Assembly: GCA_027924585.1 (NCBI GenBank) | Contig: BSBM01000904.1 | Location: forward strand, 19,739,001 to 19,803,000 | Length of the DNA stretch: 64,000 nt | Direction of reading: 5' to 3' | From: Larix kaempferi | Taxonomy: Eukaryota; Streptophyta; Pinopsida; Pinales; Pinaceae | Shown: in pieces, positions 60,363 through 64,000 of the stretch | Layout of the letters: every line of letters starts with the position of its first letter | How positions within the stretch are numbered: position 1 is the first letter of the stretch | The notes under the pieces: model-generated | Seen by the model: only the letters and a program-made list of their open reading frames with translations | Databases searched by the model: none | Told to the model about the DNA's origin: nothing | Position numbers and translations under genes: made by a program

Positions 60363-60560
60363 TATTTCCTGACCTTTGCTTCTCAGCTCAGCACAGTACA
60401 GCACAGCAGGGATGAAAATTTATGGCCTTTCTCGGTTGCGTTCTCGACTCAAATAACGACCCAGTCTTGTTTTGGTATTGCTGTACGGAAATATATAAAA
60501 AATTGTAAGAAGTTTTTCATGGCTTGTTAACTTGTTTTTTTGAAGTTGGACCAAGACGAC
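60363..60560 (-). promoter_or_regulatory. Probable promoter and leader of LysM kinase 3
   Basis: A minus-strand TATA box (tttttatatatttcc) lies at about 60487-60501, roughly 130 nt upstream of the ATG, giving a leader of about 100 nt. The spacing is normal for a plant core promoter. Confidence 0.5.
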
Positions 60561-61793
60561 GGCGGGGGATATGGGCACTATCTCGTTTCGTCACTGGCCT
60601 TTATTCAGGTAGGGAATCCAGAAAATTTTCTAGTGGAAATTCATTTAAGCATTTAAGTGGAAATTCGTTACAGTGGAAATTTGTTAAGGATTTTAGCGAT
60701 TGAATGAATGATTTTAATAACGTACAGAGAGACCAAAAGAATCACAGTTTCAGTTTTAATTATTTTCCAAGTTGGATCTTTTATTATAAATCTTATCTAG
60801 GAAATCCATAAAATTGACTAACTAAAGATTTTAGCAATTTAAAATTGCAATCTCAAATTTTAATGATTAATCTGAAAGAATTTATTTAGATGAACAAAAT
60901 TGCAATTCCAAAAATATCAATAATTTTGCATTGATCGAATTTTCATTCCATGACCATACATAAAAAAGAGATATACTTTCATTCTATTAACATAAATAAA
61001 GAAAGAAAAAACATCATTAATTTTACAATGATTCAGAACAAAGTTGCACTTCCAAGAACATAAATAAAAAATAAATATTAATAATTTTACACCAGTTCAA
61101 TAGGTATAAAACTATAAAGTGTGCATAAGAGTGCTCTGAAACCAGTTAGATAAAAACAAAATAGTAATTTTACACCATATATATATATAAACTTAGGACT
61201 TGACCAATGATTACTATTTACCAAATACTCAATATGTGTAACTAGAGCTTGACCAATGATTACTATTCACTAAATACTCAGCATGTGCAACTACAGTTTG
61301 ACCAATGATTATTATTAACTAAATATTCAGTGTAATGAACAAAATTGTAATTCCAACAACATAATAAAGACGAATATCAGTAGAATTTAAAACCATATAA
61401 ATACCTAAATACTTAGTATGTTTAGGTTAAAATTCTGATAAAAATCATGTTATTTCGAAAAATGCTTTACATTTAATTTTACTTATAAAATATAAACTAT
61501 AAATATTAAAAATTTTAATCTGTTATCTAATTTAATCTTTTGTACAATCTTTATAAATATTGTATATTCTAATATAACAAGATCTCTCACATACTAATTA
61601 GCACATCTTTATGTTTAATTGTAATCATCTATTGTCTATGCCTTAGCTATCTATTATTTTATTTAGTTAAATGGGTTACTTCGAATTTTGAACTACCCTC
61701 ATAAAATCAATGAGTATACTTGTCCTATTCTCCTTCAATATAGAAAAAACATAATGGTAGTTCACCTCAAATTCTAAAATATAAACACTTACA
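60561..61793. repeat. AT-rich spacer with 49-bp tandem repeat and Helitron fragment
   Basis: gaccaatgattactatt units recur at 61202, 61251 and 61300 (period 49); a related unit occurs at 63792. About 61620-61793 is a minus-strand fragment of the Helitron-like family (5-prime end block aaattctaaaatataaacac). No gene is present. Confidence 0.65.
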
Positions 61794-62125
61794 GAAATTC
61801 GGAGCAATTCGAATTAGATATAATACGGATATAAATTCTTACTAATGAAAAAATAAATTTTAAAAATCATTTTTAAAAAACCAAATTTTAATTATTTAAT
61901 AACTATAAGATATAAATAACATTCAATTTATTATTTTCTTATAAAAATGAATGGTTTGTAATATACATTTATGCTAATTTGGTTTATAAATTTGATTAAA
62001 AATATTATATATAAGAAGTCTACTTCCTTAATTTTATTCGTATTGGATTTTCTTATTATATATTTTTTCCTTATTGAATCCTATTCATACTCAAATTATG
62101 CTACTATACCTCAAACTTCGTTATC
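61794..62125 (+). repeat. Dispersed repeat, copy 2 of 2
   Basis: The same order of blocks as 50101-50580, with shortening. It begins directly at the end of the Helitron fragment. Confidence 0.65.
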
Positions 62126-62489
62126 TAACAATATCTCCTACATACTAAATTATAAAACACCTCGATATAAACATACTAAACTATAAAACACCTCAAACTT
62201 AACTATCAAACTTAACTATCTAAATGCAACACACTTCTTATTTGAATTAATAATTTTACTAAGTTTTACAATATGAGAATGACTTTTCGGAGCTAATCCT
62301 TCGTTTTGCTCGGTCAGTCTTGGCTTGATTCGTTTTGCTCGGTCAGTCGCTACCTACTGCTACTCGCAGTCATAAAGTGAACAATTAAATAATAGTTAGA
62401 GGGAAATCATATTCAATTTAATATCGTCTGGTTTACAACGCACATGGATGGCCATGAAAGTGGGCACAGTGAAGCATTAAACAAACTTC

Positions 62490-62525
<36 letters not shown>

Positions 62526-63517
62526 CAACGTTTAAAAACCTTTCATTAGTATATATATAAACCTTTCATTAATATATAAACGTTGTACCAAGCAACCACT
62601 AGTGTTATGCAAAGATGTCATTTTCCTCTACTCTCCAACATAGACCAAGCCCAATCCTGACTTTGATCTATGTTGGAGAGTAGAGGAAAATGACATCTTT
62701 GCATAACACTAGTGATTGGTTGGTACGACGTTTAAAAACCTTTCATTAATATATATATATATAATTCACATTAAGTTTAATTTTTTATTATTAAATTTTA
62801 ATTTTTATATAATATTATATTTTAAAAACCATCTTTCAACATAGTATAACTTTAAATAAAATATTTCATATGAATTAAATAACTTATATATTTTCTAAAC
62901 TTAGTATTTTTGCAACTTAAGTAGTATAATATAATCAAATAAGTTTTTGGTATTTCAAATTAAAATAGTTATTTTCTATTTTATTTTATTTTTAGAAGTG
63001 GGATTCTCTTACATTGAAAGCAGCATGACTATGATTAAGTATCTTATGTGTAAGCACAAATTAAATAATATAGGAGACGAGAGGTTTCCTTCCTAGAATT
63101 GCTCTTAACTCCAACCAAAATTAATTTCTCTTAGAATGCCTTGCCTACACTTACATTAAATCTCAGTTTTATAATCTATGAGCACTCCAACATTGACCTC
63201 TCTAACCTTCTAACTCCTCAAAACTATGGTGAGATAAAGATGCTTCTTTTTAAGAGTTTTGAACCTATGAATAATACTTTAAAATAAATCATATAATTTA
63301 TATCTTGTAAATTATTTTAAGGTCTTTTTTAAATGTATCACTTTGATTTTTAAAACTCTTCCATACACAAATTTTTTGATTGAAACATCAAAATATAATT
63401 TAATCCAACAAATAAACAATTACCATGAATACCAAAACATAATTTAATTCAACAAATAAACAACTTCATGAACATTAGTAAACTTTTTTGGTAGAAACTT
63501 GACAAAAGACACTACCA
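62490..63517 (+). repeat. Segmental repeat right of LysM kinase 3
   Basis: The direct copy of 56420-58310. It has a foldback insertion (62578-62733) not present in the left copy and ends at gacactacca, where a Helitron-like element starts. Confidence 0.75.
62578..62733. repeat. Near-perfect foldback (hairpin), about 72-bp arms
   Basis: Arms 62578-62649 and 62661-62733 are inverted copies with only a few mismatches, including an uninterrupted block of about 40 bp (containing aaaatgacatctttgcataa). The loop is about 11 nt. The hairpin is flanked by direct repeats starting at 62528 and 62728, exactly 200 bp apart. It could be a young MIRNA-like locus, a snap-back MITE or a recent inverted duplication. 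Confidence 0.75.
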
Positions 63518-63730
63518 CTAGCACAATTACTTAATTTGTGGTTGGTGAACATTGATAGGCCACAAGTTAAGTGCCATGAATAAGTTATATGTTACTTGTT
63601 CTTTCTTTTTTTTCTGGTTACTTTTTCTAGTTATTTTTTATATTATCTTTTTTATAATTGTTTATTTTGAATTTGGAATTAATGTGAATCTGGATAGTAC
63701 ACTTCTCTTGTCCTCATGTAATTTTACACT
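63518..63730 (-). mobile_element. Helitron-like element, copy D (5-prime truncated)
   Basis: On the minus strand the 3-prime end has the hairpin cacttaacttgtggcc ... aaccacaaattaagt, then aattgtg, CTAG (63518-63521) and a flanking T. The 5-prime part fades after about 63730. The left segmental repeat lacks it and diverges precisely at this boundary. Confidence 0.65.
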
Positions 63731-63920
63731 TATCAAATTTCTCAAGAAATTGATATAAGTGCCCCCATATCATATAAAAAAAGTTAGAGCTTAACCAATG
63801 ATTACTATTCTCTATATACTCAATATGTACTCTGAATTCGTGCTCTGAATTCATTAAACAATATGTGCTGAATTTATACATCAACAAAATTGCAATTCTA
63901 ACAACATAATAAAGAAAAAT
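63731..63920. other. AT-rich spacer
   Basis: Includes one unit related to the 49-bp repeat of 61202. No gene. Confidence 0.5.
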
Positions 63921-64000
63921 GTCCATTAGCTATAGTTTGGGTGGTTGGGAGGAATGATTGTTGCCCTCCCCCACTAAGATTCAATTCTTATAAGTAATAC
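63921..64000 (+). mobile_element. SINE, second copy, cut by the window end
   Basis: Starts gtccattagctatagtttgg and continues ggtggttgggaggaatg, matching 5689 onward of the SINE near LysM kinase 1, including the A-box and B-box regions (gattcaattctt). The rest lies outside the window. Confidence 0.8.

Noticed and set aside
6145-60404. Longer N-termini for the three LysM genes, starting at GTG (6145, 60404) or TTG (39332)
   Set aside because: These are non-ATG codons. The downstream ATGs give normal signal peptides and are the expected plant starts.

Overview
The window looks like nuclear DNA of a seed plant. It has sparse genes with intact reading frames in a long, AT-rich background of decayed plant transposons: Ty1/copia and Ty3/gypsy elements, an L1-type LINE with an RNase H domain, tRNA-derived SINEs, TIR elements and a Helitron-like family. 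The plastid acyl carrier protein gene and the LysM receptor kinases are land-plant families. Large gaps filled with old, degraded retroelements would fit a gymnosperm or another large genome, but the sequence alone does not fix the species.

Four genes look functional. Three encode LysM receptor-like kinases of the intronless LYK4/LYK5/NFR5 (LYR) type, at 6166-8109 (+), 37362-39314 (-) and 58386-60362 (-). In all three the DFG aspartate is replaced by asparagine, so they are probably signalling-deficient kinases that act as ligand-binding co-receptors for chitin or lipo-chitooligosaccharide-like signals. The first and third are close paralogues; the second is more divergent. A fourth, broken copy of the kinase domain lies at about 48265-48611 (-). 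The fourth intact gene is a four-exon plastid-type acyl carrier protein at 32450-33327 (+), assembled here from splice sites and domain conservation because no single long reading frame covers it.

Layout: 1-5.6 kb, decayed LTR element, a gypsy protease fragment and local tandem repeats. 5.67-5.92 kb, a SINE with a clean target duplication. 6.2-8.1 kb, LysM kinase 1. 8.1-11 kb, flank with short tandem duplications. 11.1-17.1 kb, a minus-strand LINE interrupted by a 1.28-kb TIR element. 17.4-18.2 kb, two Helitron-like copies. 18.4-21.8 kb, a copia 5-prime LTR and gag/protease remnant. 21.8-22.7 kb, gypsy integrase (-). 23.0-25.9 kb, a pol-less copia element with both LTRs. 27.5-31.5 kb, a minus-strand copia carrying a SINE and a MITE. 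32.3-33.3 kb, the ACP gene. 34.5-36.5 kb, small elements. 37.4-39.3 kb, LysM kinase 2. 43.1-47.9 kb, a plus-strand copia. 48.3-52.7 kb, the LysM kinase pseudogene and a gypsy remnant. 56.4-63.5 kb, LysM kinase 3 flanked by two direct copies of one repeat segment. The window ends inside a second SINE copy.

The LysM genes form a dispersed local cluster, probably from duplication and later transposon expansion; the ACP gene is an unrelated neighbour. The most unusual material is non-coding: a Helitron-like family whose 3-prime end is supported by an apparent empty site, a near-perfect 72-bp foldback at 62.6 kb, the 30-bp-TIR element in the LINE, and three separate tandem duplications inside the ACP promoter, exon 1 and intron 1.
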